Source of the DNA: Billgrantia lactosivorans
GTDB lineage: Bacteria; Pseudomonadota; Gammaproteobacteria; Pseudomonadales; Halomonadaceae
Assembly: GCF_003254665.1 (NCBI RefSeq)
Contig: NZ_QHGY01000005.1
Location: 186,001-250,000, forward strand
DNA: 64,000 bases
Direction: 5' to 3'
This document shows, piece after piece, positions 36,409-45,580 of this stretch. The notes beneath the pieces are model-generated. The model saw nothing but the letters and a program-made list of their open reading frames with translations. It was not told where the DNA came from and made no database searches. The translations under genes and the position numbers were made by a program. Within the stretch, counting starts at the first letter, position 1. Each line of letters begins with the position of its first letter.

Positions 36409-37323
36409 ATGCCCTGGCTGCAACTCAAGGCCCGCATTGCCCCGGAGCGGGCCGAACTGCTCGAGGAGCTGCTGCTGGCCGAAGGGGCCACCGCCATCAC
36501 CCTCCAGGATGCCCATGACGACCCGGTGTTCGAGCCCGAGCGCGGCACCACGCCGCTGTGGGACGAGACGGTCCTGAGCGGCCTGTACGACGACCTGGAA
36601 GGCCTCGAGGCGATGCTGGAGCGGCTGGCGGCGGCCTGGGCCGAGACGCTGCCGGGGGAACCCTGTCCCGTGATCGAGCACGAGCTGCTCGCCGATCGCG
36701 ACTGGGAACGCGAGTGGATGGAGGATTTCCAGCCGCTGCGCATGGGTCAGCGGCTGTGGATCGTGCCCAGTTGGCACCAGCCCCCCGACCCCGACGCCGT
36801 CAACCTGCACCTGGACCCGGGACTGGCCTTCGGCACCGGCACCCACCCCACCACGGCGCTCTGCCTCGAATGGCTCGACGGCCTGGCACTGGCGGGCGAA
36901 CTCGACGGCGTCGAGGTGCTCGACGTGGGCTGCGGCTCCGGCATCCTGGCCATCGCCGCGCTCAGGCTGGGGGCGGCGATGGCCACCGGCACCGACATCG
37001 ATCCCCAGGCGCTGCAGGCCAGCCGCGACAATGCCGAGCGCAACGATGTCGCGGCGCACGAACTCTCGTTGTGCTATCCCGAGCAACTGGCCGCCGACCG
37101 GCGCTTCGCCCTGGTGATCGCCAACATCCTGGCCGGCCCTTTGGTGGCGCTGGCGCCGACGATTGCCGGCCACGTGGCCCAGGGGGGGCAACTGGCCCTG
37201 TCGGGTATCCTCGAGCGTCAGGCCGACGAAGTCCTCGAGGCGTATCGCGATCAGGGCCTGACGATGGACGAGCCGCGGGTCCGGGAAGGCTGGGTTTGCC
37301 TGAGCGGGCGTCGCCCGGCCTGA
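36409..37323 (+). CDS. prmA: Ribosomal protein L11 methyltransferase
   Basis: PrmA trimethylates ribosomal protein L11. The 304-residue product has the substrate-recognition N-terminal domain ([10 protein letters not shown]) and a SAM-binding domain with [15 protein letters not shown]. The family segment [20 protein letters not shown] precedes it, and NILAGPL acts as motif IV. GGAGACCGCC precedes the ATG. It lies between accBC and dusB-fis, which is a conserved gamma-proteobacterial order. Confidence 0.97.
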   Translation: MPWLQLKARIAPERAELLEELLLAEGATAITLQDAHDDPVFEPERGTTPLWDETVLSGLYDDLEGLEAMLERLAAAWAETLPGEPCPVIEHELLADRDWEREWMEDFQPLRMGQRLWIVPSWHQPPDPDAVNLHLDPGLAFGTGTHPTTALCLEWLDGLALAGELDGVEVLDVGCGSGILAIAALRLGAAMATGTDIDPQALQASRDNAERNDVAAHELSLCYPEQLAADRRFALVIANILAGPLVALAPTIAGHVAQGGQLALSGILERQADEVLEAYRDQGLTMDEPRVREGWVCLSGRRPA

Positions 37324-37401
37324 ATCCGGGACCTTCTGCCACCTTCACCCTGCCCCTCCGGGGGCGTATGATATGCAGCCCCGAACTCGTTGACCCGACT
37401 C

Positions 37402-38445
37402 ATGCCCGATAGCCGTCCGCTGCCACAGATCGGCCGATACCGCCTGCCCAACCGCGTCATCCTGGCGCCCATGGCCGGCGTCACCGACCGCCCGTTCCGC
37501 CAGCTCTGTCGCCGGCTGGGGGCAGGGCTGGTGGTCGGCGAGATGGTCACCGCCGATCCCGCGCTGTGGCACACGCGCAAGTCGCGCCAGCGCATGGACC
37601 ACCGCGGCGAGCCGGGGCCGCGCGCGGTGCAGATCGCCGGCGGCGATGCCGCCATGCTCGCCGAGGCGGCACGCCTCAACGCCGAGCAGGGCGCCGAGAT
37701 CATCGATATCAACATGGGCTGCCCGGCCAAGAAGGTCTGCAACAAGGCCGCCGGCTCGGCGCTGCTGCGCGACGAGGGCCTGGTGGCCGAGATTCTCGAC
37801 GCCGTGGTGGCGGCGGTCGACGTCCCGGTGACGCTCAAGATCCGCACCGGCTGGTGCGCCGCGAGCAACAACGGCGTGCGCGTGGCACGCCTGGCGGAAG
37901 CCGCCGGCATCCAGGCGCTGGCGGTGCATGGCCGCCACCGTCAGCAGCGCTACCAGGGGCAGGCCGAGTACGACACCATCGCCGCCATCAAGCAGGCCGT
38001 GCGCATCCCGGTGTTCGCCAACGGCGACATCGACTCTCCACGCAAGGCCGCCCAGGTTCTGGACTATACTGGTGCGGATGCGGTAATGGTCGGTCGCGGC
38101 GCCCAGGGCAATCCGTGGATCTTTCGCGAAATCGACCACTACCTGCGCCATGGACACAGCTGCCCGCCCCCCGAACCGAGCGAGAGGGCCAGCGTACTGC
38201 GGGCGCATCTCCACGCCCTGCATGAGTTCTATGGCGATTACATGGGCGTGCGAATCGCGCGCAAGCATCTCGGCTGGTACCTCGCCTGCGACCGTCGTTT
38301 CGATGCCGGCCGCCAGCGCGAGCTACGGGCGGCCTTCAACGCCCTCGAGCAGCCTGACGAACAGTGTGACTTCATCGACGTTCTCTTTCGCCCGGAGAGT
38401 GAGACCGACCTCCGCCGGGCAACGAATGGAATCAGTGCCGCATGA
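37402..38445 (+). CDS. dusB: tRNA-dihydrouridine synthase B
   Basis: DusB reduces uridine to dihydrouridine in the D-loop of tRNAs using FMN and NADPH. The 347-residue product has NRVILAPMAGVTDRPFR at the N-terminus. The catalytic cysteine is in NMGCPAKKVCNKAAGSAL, and the FMN phosphate site is ADAVMVGRGAQGNPW. The ATG at 37402 is chosen by homology; an in-frame TTG at 37390 is possible, and neither has a clear ribosome binding site. It overlaps fis by four bases, reproducing the dusB-fis operon of E. coli, where it leads expression of the nucleoid protein. Confidence 0.95.
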   Translation: MPDSRPLPQIGRYRLPNRVILAPMAGVTDRPFRQLCRRLGAGLVVGEMVTADPALWHTRKSRQRMDHRGEPGPRAVQIAGGDAAMLAEAARLNAEQGAEIIDINMGCPAKKVCNKAAGSALLRDEGLVAEILDAVVAAVDVPVTLKIRTGWCAASNNGVRVARLAEAAGIQALAVHGRHRQQRYQGQAEYDTIAAIKQAVRIPVFANGDIDSPRKAAQVLDYTGADAVMVGRGAQGNPWIFREIDHYLRHGHSCPPPEPSERASVLRAHLHALHEFYGDYMGVRIARKHLGWYLACDRRFDAGRQRELRAAFNALEQPDEQCDFIDVLFRPESETDLRRATNGISAA

Positions 38446-38780
38446 ATCGTGAAGCCTTCAACCGCAATGCCGATCTGCCAGGCCTCGAGGCCAGCCCCTG
38501 CGCCGGCCTGCCGGAACTCGACAGTCCCGTCCTGCCGGCGGCCACGCTGGCGGAGCAGCCCCTGCGCGAAGCCGTCGACGCCGCCATGCGACGCTACTTC
38601 GACCACCTCGACGGCGGCACCGTGACCGACCTCTACGCCATGGTCATGGCCGAGGTCGAGGCGCCGCTGCTGGCCAGCGTGCTGGAATACACCCAGGGTA
38701 ACCAGACGCGCGCCGCCGAGATGCTCGGGCTGAACCGCGGCACGCTGCGCAAGAAGCTCAAGCAGCACGACCTGATCTGA
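38442..38780 (+). CDS. fis: DNA-binding protein Fis
   Basis: Fis is a nucleoid-associated factor that bends DNA and activates rRNA, tRNA and other growth-phase genes. The 112-residue product has the conserved C-terminal half: YFDHLDGG, LYAMVMAEVEAPLL and a helix-turn-helix NQTRAAEMLGLNRGTLRKKL. The N-terminal 30 residues are longer and more divergent than in E. coli Fis (98 residues). Its start lies in the dusB stop (ATGA overlap). Confidence 0.96.
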   Translation: MNREAFNRNADLPGLEASPCAGLPELDSPVLPAATLAEQPLREAVDAAMRRYFDHLDGGTVTDLYAMVMAEVEAPLLASVLEYTQGNQTRAAEMLGLNRGTLRKKLKQHDLI

Positions 38781-38855
38781 ACCCGGCCGGTGAGGGCGGC
38801 CAGGCGCTGCCCCTGCCGGCTCCCCTTCACTTCCCATAAAGAGTTGCACCACACC

Positions 38856-40436
38856 ATGGCCCCAGCTTCCCCCACCCCGGTACGCCGCGCGCTGATCAGC
38901 GTCTCCGACAAGACCGGCATCGTCGATTTCGCCCGCGGACTGGCCGCGCACGGTGTCGAACTGCTCTCCACCGGCGGCACCTTCCGGCTGCTGCAGGAGA
39001 ACGGCATTGCCGTGACCGAGGTGTCCGAGCACACCGGCTTCCCCGAGATCATGGACGGGCGCGTCAAGACCCTGCATCCGAAGATCCACGGCGGCATCCT
39101 GGGGCGCCGCGGCCAGGACGACGCGGTGATGGCCGAGCACGGCATCGCGCCGATCGACATGGTGGTAGTCAACCTCTACCCCTTCGCCCAGACCGTGGCC
39201 AGGCCGGACTGCACCCTCGAGGACGCCATCGAGAACATCGACATCGGCGGCCCGACCATGGTGCGTGCCTGCGCCAAGAACCACGCCCACACCACCATCG
39301 TGGTGGATGCCGGCGACTATGCGCGTGTGCTGGCCGAGATCGAGGCCCAGGGCGGGGCGGTGAGCGATGCCACGCGCTTCGACCTGGCGGTGAAGGCCTT
39401 CGAGCACACCGCCGGCTACGACGCCGCCATCGCCGACTACCTGGGCCAGCGAGTGCCGGGCGGCGAGGACGGTTTCCCGCGCACCTACAACGTGCAGTTC
39501 GTCAAGAAGCAGGCCATGCGCTACGGCGAGAACCCGCACCAGAACGCGGCGTTCTACGTCGAGGCCGACGCCAGCGAAGCCAGCGTCGCCACCGCCCGCC
39601 AGCTGCAGGGCAAGGCGCTGTCGTTCAACAACGTGGCCGACACCGATGCCGCCTTCGAGTGCGTCAAGAGCTTCACCGACACCGCCTGCGTGATCGTCAA
39701 GCACGCCAACCCCTGCGGCGTGGCGGTCGGCGCCACCCCGCGCGAGGCCTACGACAAGGCCTTCGCCACCGATCCCACCAGCGCCTTCGGCGGCATCATC
39801 GCCTTCAACCGGCCGCTGGACGCCGACACCGCCCGCGCCATCATCGACCGCCAGTTCGTCGAGGTGATCATCGCCCCCGGCGTCGAGGCAGACGCCGTCG
39901 CCATCGTCGCCGAGAAGCAGAACGTGCGCCTGCTCGACGTCGGCGACAACTGGCCCGGAGAGCGCGAGCACGCCCACGACTTCAAGCGCGTCACCGGCGG
40001 GCTGCTGGTGCAGGACCGCGACCTGGGCATGGTCGGCCGCGACGAGCTGACCGTGGTCACCGAGCGGGTGCCCAGCGAACAGGAGATGCGCGACCTGGCG
40101 TTCGCCTGGAAGGTGGCCAAGTACGTCAAGTCCAACGCCATCGTCTACGCCAGGGACGGTCAGACCATCGGCGTCGGCGCCGGCCAGATGAGCCGCGTCT
40201 ACTCGGCGCGGATCGCCGGCATCAAGGCCGCCGACGAGGGCCTGTCCGTGCCCGGCTCGGTGATGGCCTCGGACGCCTTCTTCCCCTTCCGCGACGGCAT
40301 CGACGCCGCGGCGGCGGCCGGCATCACCGCGGTGATCCAGCCCGGCGGCTCCATGCGCGACCAGGAAGTGATCGACGCCGCCAACGAGGCGGGCATTGCC
40401 ATGGTCTTTACCGGCATGCGCCACTTCAGGCATTAA
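38856..40436 (+). CDS. purH: Bifunctional AICAR transformylase / IMP cyclohydrolase
   Basis: PurH performs the last two steps of IMP synthesis. The 526-residue protein has an N-terminal MGS-like cyclohydrolase domain ([39 protein letters not shown]). The C-terminal transformylase domain has [22 protein letters not shown] and [13 protein letters not shown]. The ATG at 38856 is chosen by homology; the upstream in-frame stretch is not conserved-looking. It follows fis after 75 bases. purD is not in the window. Confidence 0.98.
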   Translation: MAPASPTPVRRALISVSDKTGIVDFARGLAAHGVELLSTGGTFRLLQENGIAVTEVSEHTGFPEIMDGRVKTLHPKIHGGILGRRGQDDAVMAEHGIAPIDMVVVNLYPFAQTVARPDCTLEDAIENIDIGGPTMVRACAKNHAHTTIVVDAGDYARVLAEIEAQGGAVSDATRFDLAVKAFEHTAGYDAAIADYLGQRVPGGEDGFPRTYNVQFVKKQAMRYGENPHQNAAFYVEADASEASVATARQLQGKALSFNNVADTDAAFECVKSFTDTACVIVKHANPCGVAVGATPREAYDKAFATDPTSAFGGIIAFNRPLDADTARAIIDRQFVEVIIAPGVEADAVAIVAEKQNVRLLDVGDNWPGEREHAHDFKRVTGGLLVQDRDLGMVGRDELTVVTERVPSEQEMRDLAFAWKVAKYVKSNAIVYARDGQTIGVGAGQMSRVYSARIAGIKAADEGLSVPGSVMASDAFFPFRDGIDAAAAAGITAVIQPGGSMRDQEVIDAANEAGIAMVFTGMRHFRH

Positions 40437-40478
40437 AGACGCTGGATCTCGGTCAGACATACTTGGCCGCACAAAATA

Positions 40479-40509
40479 AAGCCCTCATCAATCCTGTTGA
40501 TGAGGGCTT
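40479..40509 (-). terminator. Bidirectional terminator between purH and gabD
   Basis: Perfect 13-bp stem AAGCCCTCATCAA with a five-base loop. On the minus strand it runs into TTTATTTTG, so the minus-strand product is the better terminator, and it also follows purH by 42 bases. Confidence 0.85.
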
Positions 40510-40564
40510 CTCGTATAGCGGACATTGACAGTCACACGTCGCGGCTCTCCGGCGACAGGCCTGC

Positions 40565-40627
40565 GCGGAGGCGCTGTGAACCCATCCTTGGGCACTACTT
40601 TTTCCTTCCCTGGAAAAAGACCTCCGC
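40565..40627 (+). repeat. Structured intergenic element with three-way-junction fold
   Basis: A 63-base element lies between purH and gabD. GCGGAGG at 40565-40571 pairs with CCTCCGC at 40621-40627 as an outer stem. Inside are two hairpins. The first is GTG-AA-CCCA / TGGG-CAC (40576-40595, loop TCCT). The second is CTTTTTCC / GGAAAAAG (40598-40619, loop TTCCCT). It resembles interspersed elements I recall from Halomonas intergenic regions, but only one copy is in this window. No ORF or ribosome binding site fits it. Confidence 0.5.
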
Positions 40628-40712
40628 TTCGACCTGCCCCGGTGCCGCTCATCGTTGCGATCAACCGCACCAATATGAAGCTCAGCGAAACGTCGCAAGT
40701 GCAGTCCGTTTA

Positions 40713-42170
40713 TTAACCAAGATCGATGCAGAGGTACTTGGTTTCTAGAAACTCCTCGATGCCCTGATGGCCGCCCTCGCGGCCGAGGCCCGAGGCCTTG
40801 ACGCCACCGAACGGCGCCGCGGTGTTGGAGATCAGCCCGGTGTTGATGCCCACCATGCCGTACTCCAGCGCGTCGGCGACGCGCCACACCCGCCCCAGGT
40901 CGCGGGAGTAGAAGTAGGAGGCGAGGCCGTACTGGGTGTCGTTGGCCATCTGCACGGCGTCCTCCTCGTCCTCGAAGGGGAACACCGCTGCCAGCGGGCC
41001 GAAGGTTTCCTCCTGGGCCACCTTCATGTCGCCGTTGGCGAAGCTGATCAGCGTCGGCGTGAAGAAGTTGCCGCCCAGCGGATGGGGATGGCCGCCCAGC
41101 AGCAGCTCGGCACCCTTGTCGACGGCATCGTGGACGTGCTCGCTGACCTTGGCCACCGCGTTGCCGTCGATCAGCGGGCCAATGTTGATGTCCGGCTCGG
41201 TGCCGTCGCCCACCTTGAGCTCGCTGTTCATCGCCACCGCCAGCTTCTCGCAGAAGGCGTTGACCACGCTGGACTGGACCAGGAAGCGATTGGTGCAGAT
41301 GCAGGTCTGGCCGGCGTTGCGGAACTTGGCCGCCATGGCCCCCTCCACCGCCGCGTCCAGGTCGGCGTCCTCGAAGACGATGAACGGCGCGTTGCCGCCC
41401 AGCTCCAGCGAGATCTTCTGGATGTGCTGCGACGCCCGCGACATCAGCTCGCGGCCCACCTCGGTGGAACCGGTGAAGGTGATCTTGCGCACCAGCGGCG
41501 ATTCGGTCATGGCGGCAGCGATCTCGCCGGCACGCCCGGGGACCACGTTGAATACGCCGCGGGGCACGCCGGCGCGCTCGGCCAGCAGTGCCAGGGCGGT
41601 GGCCGAGAACGGCGTCTGGCTTGCCGGCTTGATGACGATGGTGCAGCCCGCGGCCAGCGCCGCGCCGGCCTTGCGCGTGATCATCGCCGCGGGGAAGTTC
41701 CAGGGGGTGATGGCGCCGACCACGCCCACCGGCTGCTTGGTGACCACGATGCGCTGGTTGGGCTTGGCCGCGGGAATGGTCTCGCCGTAGATGCGCCGTG
41801 CCTCCTCGGCGAACCAGCGGATGAAGCTCGCCGCATAGGCGATCTCGCCGGCAGCCTCCTTGAGCGGCTTGCCCTGCTCGTGGGTCATGATCATCGCCAG
41901 GTCGTCCTGGTGGTCGAGCATCAGGTCGTGCCACTTCATCAGGATGTCGGCGCGTTCCTGGGCGGTGAGGGCGCGCCAGCCGACGAGGGCGGCATCGGCC
42001 GCGGCGATGGCGCGTTCGGTCTCGGCACGCCCCAGGCGCGGCACGGTGCCGAAGGTCTCCCCCGTGGCCGGATTGACGACCTCGATCTGTTCGCCGCTGT
42101 CGGCAGCGACCCAGCTGCCGTCGATGTAGGCGAAGGGGCAATAGAGCTGTGTTTCCTTGAGGGCTTCCAT
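40713..42170 (-). CDS. gabD: NAD(P)-dependent succinate-semialdehyde dehydrogenase
   Basis: The enzyme oxidises succinate semialdehyde to succinate, the last step of GABA and related degradation. The 485-residue aldehyde dehydrogenase has VVGAITPWNFPAAMITRK, the catalytic glutamate in LELGGNAP, the catalytic cysteine in NAGQTCICTNR and the C-terminal FGGVKASGLGREGG. The overall sequence is GabD-like. No gabT or GABA permease is adjacent, so the physiological substrate is inferred. It is transcribed alone, with a terminator about 200 bases downstream beyond the structured element. Confidence 0.9.
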   Translation of the reverse strand: MEALKETQLYCPFAYIDGSWVAADSGEQIEVVNPATGETFGTVPRLGRAETERAIAAADAALVGWRALTAQERADILMKWHDLMLDHQDDLAMIMTHEQGKPLKEAAGEIAYAASFIRWFAEEARRIYGETIPAAKPNQRIVVTKQPVGVVGAITPWNFPAAMITRKAGAALAAGCTIVIKPASQTPFSATALALLAERAGVPRGVFNVVPGRAGEIAAAMTESPLVRKITFTGSTEVGRELMSRASQHIQKISLELGGNAPFIVFEDADLDAAVEGAMAAKFRNAGQTCICTNRFLVQSSVVNAFCEKLAVAMNSELKVGDGTEPDINIGPLIDGNAVAKVSEHVHDAVDKGAELLLGGHPHPLGGNFFTPTLISFANGDMKVAQEETFGPLAAVFPFEDEEDAVQMANDTQYGLASYFYSRDLGRVWRVADALEYGMVGINTGLISNTAAPFGGVKASGLGREGGHQGIEEFLETKYLCIDLG

Positions 42171-42236
42171 GTGGTCTCTCCTGGCCTCAGCGGGGCCTGT
42201 ACCGAGTTGAGTGAATGCGTGCCGCCCTGCCCCTTG

Positions 42237-42554
42237 TCACCGGGTTTCAGCGCTGCGTTGCTCGGGCAGGGTCTCGGGAGCGTCTTCCTGGACTGGCGGC
42301 TGAAGCATAGCGTTAAGTATGGCAAGGATCAGGACCAGTGCGATGGCAATCCAGCACAGGGCGCGGCCGAAATAGCGTTCGGGCTGACGATGGACCTGGC
42401 GCAGGCCCAGCACGGCGAAGATGGCGGCGGCCAGGTTGAGCGGCACCAGGCTGCCCTGCAGCAGCAGGGAGACGAGTGCCGTGACGATGGCCGTCATGGC
42501 CCAGGGCGCATGGCGCCGTCGCGGCGAATCACGGGAAGGGCTGTCGCGTTTCAA
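42237..42554 (-). CDS. Small membrane protein of unknown function
   Basis: The 105-residue product has a basic N-terminus (about 15 residues rich in Arg, Ser and Pro) and a long hydrophobic region likely forming two helices at about 20-45. A third helix is likely at about 63-83, followed by an acidic tail. The layout resembles DUF4190-type small membrane proteins, but I do not recognise a specific family. It lies 66 bases upstream of gabD on the same strand and 99 bases downstream of folX, so co-transcription with either is possible. The function is unknown. Confidence 0.6.
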   Translation of the reverse strand: MKRDSPSRDSPRRRHAPWAMTAIVTALVSLLLQGSLVPLNLAAAIFAVLGLRQVHRQPERYFGRALCWIAIALVLILAILNAMLQPPVQEDAPETLPEQRSAETR

Positions 42555-42653
42555 CGAGTCGTCTCTCTCTGTCGGCTCGACGATAGGGCCTCATGCTAAG
42601 CGCAAAGGCCCCTTGCCACCAAACCCGGCCGGCCACGACAGAGCGCCGCGGGG

Positions 42654-43064
42654 TCAGCGGCTGCGACGTGGGTCCCGGCTGGCCGAGAGCGTGATGGAGA
42701 CCGAATCGGCGAAGCGCAGCGCATGCGGCTTGTCGATCTCGACCTGCGCCGTGAGTACCTGTTCGTGGCTCATGATCAGGTCGAGCACCTCGCGGGTCAT
42801 GCGCTCCAGCAGCAGGAAGCGGCCCTCCTCCACCAGTTCGATCACCTGCTTGCTGATGGTGCGATAGTTGAGCGCCTGCTCGATGAGGTTGAAGGCCACC
42901 GCCCGGTCCGCGCGGTAGCGGATCACGGCGTTGATCACCACGTCCTGGCGGTTGTTGATCTCCTCCTCCTTGATGCCGATGAAGGTCCGCAGGCGCAGGT
43001 TCTTGATGCGAATCGTGGCAAGATCGTGATCGAGATGCTGGTCGTCCAGGGCATGCAGCGTCAT
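42654..43064 (-). CDS. folX: Dihydroneopterin triphosphate 2'-epimerase
   Basis: FolX epimerises dihydroneopterin triphosphate to the monapterin form. The 136-residue product matches E. coli FolX more than FolB. Distinctive segments are [38 protein letters not shown] and [15 protein letters not shown]. The monapterin branch supplies tetrahydromonapterin, a cofactor for phenylalanine hydroxylase in pseudomonads. It lies 45 bases downstream of folE, which makes its substrate, so the two form a pterin operon. Confidence 0.92.
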   Translation of the reverse strand: MTLHALDDQHLDHDLATIRIKNLRLRTFIGIKEEEINNRQDVVINAVIRYRADRAVAFNLIEQALNYRTISKQVIELVEEGRFLLLERMTREVLDLIMSHEQVLTAQVEIDKPHALRFADSVSITLSASRDPRRSR

Positions 43065-43109
43065 GGCGGGGCTCCAGGCAGGGAACGGGCGTCGCTAGCG
43101 GTTACCCGG

Positions 43110-43667
43110 TCAACGGCCGTTGACCAGGGTGAGAAATTCCTGCCGCGTCGGCTGGTTCTCGCGGAAGGCACCCAGCATGACGGAGGAGGTCATGCTGGAG
43201 TTCTGCTTCTCCACGCCGCGCATCATCATGCACAGGTGACGCGCCTCGATCACCACCGCCACGCCTCGTGCACCGGTCACGCGCTGCACGGCCTCGGCGA
43301 TTTGGCGCGTCAGGTTCTCCTGGATCTGCATGCGGCGGGCGTACATGTCGACGATCCGGGCGAACTTGGAGAGCCCCAGCACCTTGCCGCTGGGCAGATA
43401 GGCAATATGGCACTTGCCGATGAAGGGCAGCAGATGGTGCTCGCACATCGAATAGAGCTCGATATCCTTGACCAGCACCATCTCGTCGGTCTCGCTCTCG
43501 AACACGGCGCCGTTGACGATCTCCTCGAGGGTCTGGGAGTAGCCACGCGTGAGAAACTGCATCGCTTTCGCGGCACGTTTCGGCGTGTCACGCAGGCCTT
43601 CGCGATCCGGGTCCTCTCCCAGTTCGACGATGATCTGGCGATAGAAGTTGGCAAGCTCTTCGTTCAT
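43110..43667 (-). CDS. folE: GTP cyclohydrolase I
   Basis: FolE converts GTP to dihydroneopterin triphosphate, the first step to folate and monapterin. The 185-residue product has zinc-binding Cys in MCEHHLLPF (with its His pair) and Cys in [14 protein letters not shown], the [12 protein letters not shown] helix and [17 protein letters not shown]. An additional FolE copy often exists in such genomes and cannot be assessed here. It is preceded by a clear sigma-70 promoter and followed by folX. Confidence 0.97.
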   Translation of the reverse strand: MNEELANFYRQIIVELGEDPDREGLRDTPKRAAKAMQFLTRGYSQTLEEIVNGAVFESETDEMVLVKDIELYSMCEHHLLPFIGKCHIAYLPSGKVLGLSKFARIVDMYARRMQIQENLTRQIAEAVQRVTGARGVAVVIEARHLCMMMRGVEKQNSSMTSSVMLGAFRENQPTRQEFLTLVNGR

Positions 43668-43735
43668 GGTCAGGCCCTGCGACTCCGGTTACCGTTCGTC
43701 TGGTGATGGCCCGGCCATCGTCGTGATTCATACAG

Positions 43736-43764
43736 ACATTATGCGCTTTACAAGGTATGTACAA
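43736..43764 (-). promoter_or_regulatory. Sigma-70 promoter of folE-folX
   Basis: On the minus strand TTGTAC (43759-43764) and TAATGT (43736-43741) are spaced exactly 17 bases, about 70 bases before the folE start codon. Confidence 0.65.
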
Positions 43765-43935
43765 CTTTTAACGCCTCTGGACGACATTCTACCGTAACCG
43801 AAGGTTCGCCGCAGGCGGTATGCCTGAAAACGACACCCTGCGACAATCGTGCCACTGCTCCCCCCGGGCGGCTATGGTAAAGTACCGGCCTTGAAAACTG
43901 CCGATGAGCGCAGCCTGGTCCCCCGAGAGCCCGAT

Positions 43936-44502
43936 ATGATCAAGATTCCAGACGCGATACGGTCAGCCAGCGGCCTGGCCCTTTTGCTCCTCCTTCCCCT
44001 GACTGCCTCGGCCGACACGCTTTCCGTGCCGGGCGATGCCGTGGTCGCCTTCCAGGTCATCGACGACCTCACCCTGGAAGCGGGAAGCGAACGCCGCGAC
44101 GATATCCTGCTTCGTCCCGTGAGCGGCCAGGACGGCACCACCCATGAACTTCCCGAATATTGCGTCGTGGTGGGCGACGCCCGTCACGACGGCGAGCGCC
44201 TGCGCATCACCGCCAAGGCGCTGACCTGCGTCGAGACCGAGGGCGGCAACAGCGATATCTACAACGGCGAGGTCTCAGCGGCCGCCTACGAGACGGACGG
44301 CAGCTACGGGCTGGCGGTGTGCGATGCCGGGCGCTGCGAACTGCCGAGCGATCACGTCTTCCATCTCCAGCTGGCCAGCGAGCTGGAGATCGAGGAGGAG
44401 GAGAACCCCTCCGAGCAGATCAACGAGCAGCGCCGCCAGGCCGAGGGTGCCGGCGTCGCCAACCCCATTCCCGCCGAACGCCCCGACCCCGACAGCGATT
44501 GA
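43936..44502 (+). CDS. Exported protein of unknown function
   Basis: The 188-residue product has a Sec signal peptide (basic start, hydrophobic ALLLLLPLTASA, cleavage after about residue 26). The mature part is acidic and contains four cysteines in two regions (YCVVVGDA and TCVETEGG; VCDAGRCELP), which could form disulfides in the periplasm. The C-terminal tail (about 150-188) is Glu/Gln/Pro-rich and probably disordered. No domain is recognised. The ATG at 43936 is chosen because it begins the signal peptide. A convergent hairpin separates it from srkA. Confidence 0.75.
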   Translation: MIKIPDAIRSASGLALLLLLPLTASADTLSVPGDAVVAFQVIDDLTLEAGSERRDDILLRPVSGQDGTTHELPEYCVVVGDARHDGERLRITAKALTCVETEGGNSDIYNGEVSAAAYETDGSYGLAVCDAGRCELPSDHVFHLQLASELEIEEEENPSEQINEQRRQAEGAGVANPIPAERPDPDSD

Positions 44503-44509
44503 CCCCCGG

Positions 44510-44528
44510 CCGCGCCCCGTGGGCGCGG
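44510..44528 (+). terminator. Hairpin between two convergent genes
   Basis: Perfect 8-bp stem CCGCGCCC / GGGCGCGG with a three-base loop, 8 bases after the stop of the exported-protein gene and 11 bases after the stop of srkA on the other strand. Confidence 0.6.
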
Positions 44529-44538
44529 TCCCTCGCCT

Positions 44539-45534
44539 TCAGGCCAGCCAGCGGGGCGATTGCGCAAGCGCCAGTCGCTGCTGCTCCAGCTGTCTCACGT
44601 GCGCCTCCCAGTAACCGGCATCGGCGACCCAGGGAAAGGCCTGGGGAAAGGCCGGGTCGTCCCAGCGCGCCACCAGCCAGGCACTGTGCCGCATCAGGCG
44701 CAGGGTGCGCAGGGGCTCGATCAATGCCAGCTCCCGGCGCTCGAACTCCCGGTGCTGCTCATAGCCCTCCAGCACCTCCGAGAGCTGCATGTGCCACTCC
44801 GCTTCGTGCTCGGCGGTAAGGAACATCCACAGATCCTGGATCGCCGGCGCCATCAGGGCATCGTCGAAGTCGACCAGGGAAAAGCTCTCGTCGCGGCCGA
44901 GCAGGTTGCCGACATGACAGTCGCCCTGCACCCGAATCGCCTGCTGTGGAGCCCAGGCATGGCCCTGAAGCGCCTCGTGCAAGGCCTCGGAGATCCGTTC
45001 GTAGGCCAGGCGCTGGCGCCGGTCCAGCCAGGGGGCGGTCAGCACCCGCTGACGGGCCTCGCGTACCATGCCATCCAGGTCGAGCCTGCCCCGGTGCCGG
45101 AACTCGGCACGCTCTCCCACCGCATGCACGGCGCCGATCAGTTCGCCAAGGGCAAACAGATGGGAAGGATTCTCCAGCTCCGGGGCCTGGCCCGACAGCT
45201 GGGGAAACAGGGCGAGGCGGAAGCCCTCGGCATGGTGCAGGCTACGCCCGGCGTCATCACGCCACGGCGGGGCCACGGCGACACCCTCCGCGGCCAGCTC
45301 ATCCAGGAAATCGTGCTCCTCCTGGATCTGGGCGTCGCTCCAGCGGGCCGGGCGGTAGAACTTGGCCACCCAGCGCCGCGCCTCGTCGTCATGCAGCAGG
45401 TATACCCGGTTCTCGTAGCTGTTCAGGGCGAACGGCTCGCCCGGCAGCCAGAAGCCGAGCGACTCGATGGCCGCCACGACACGGGCGGGGGAGAGGGTAG
45501 CGAAGGGGTGTGGCGTACTGGGCATGGGCTTCAC
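44539..45534 (-). CDS. srkA: Stress response kinase A (YihE/SrkA)
   Basis: SrkA is a Ser/Thr kinase of the aminoglycoside-phosphotransferase fold linked to oxidative and envelope stress survival. The 331-residue product has LNSYENRVYLLHDDE and VAKFYRP (ATP lysine). The catalytic loop reads VQGDCHVGNLLG with the aspartate intact, and the metal site is LVDFDDALMAPAIQDLWM. It lies 46 bases downstream of comF on the same strand. In E. coli srkA precedes dsbA; dsbA is not here. The start may be four codons further in. Confidence 0.93.
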   Translation of the reverse strand: MKPMPSTPHPFATLSPARVVAAIESLGFWLPGEPFALNSYENRVYLLHDDEARRWVAKFYRPARWSDAQIQEEHDFLDELAAEGVAVAPPWRDDAGRSLHHAEGFRLALFPQLSGQAPELENPSHLFALGELIGAVHAVGERAEFRHRGRLDLDGMVREARQRVLTAPWLDRRQRLAYERISEALHEALQGHAWAPQQAIRVQGDCHVGNLLGRDESFSLVDFDDALMAPAIQDLWMFLTAEHEAEWHMQLSEVLEGYEQHREFERRELALIEPLRTLRLMRHSAWLVARWDDPAFPQAFPWVADAGYWEAHVRQLEQQRLALAQSPRWLA

Positions 45535-45580
45535 CGGCGGACGGGAGCCTCCATGGTAACAGCCCGGGCGAGCCAGGGAA

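Noticed and set aside
38238-40472. A 744-codon minus-strand open frame opposite dusB, fis and purH
   Set aside because: The plus-strand genes are certain; the antisense frame has no domain, no start signal and the composition of a shadow.
40598-40619. CTTTTTCC/GGAAAAAG hairpin as an independent terminator of gabD
   Set aside because: The stem is A/T-rich and no T-tract follows on the minus strand. A far better terminator lies at 40479-40509, and the hairpin is one arm of the larger element.
40510-40712. The purH-gabD gap considered as 6S RNA, 4.5S RNA or a known riboswitch
   Set aside because: The conserved internal loops of 6S and the GGAA tetraloop region of SRP RNA are absent, and no aptamer consensus fits. 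Only the three-way-junction element is supported.
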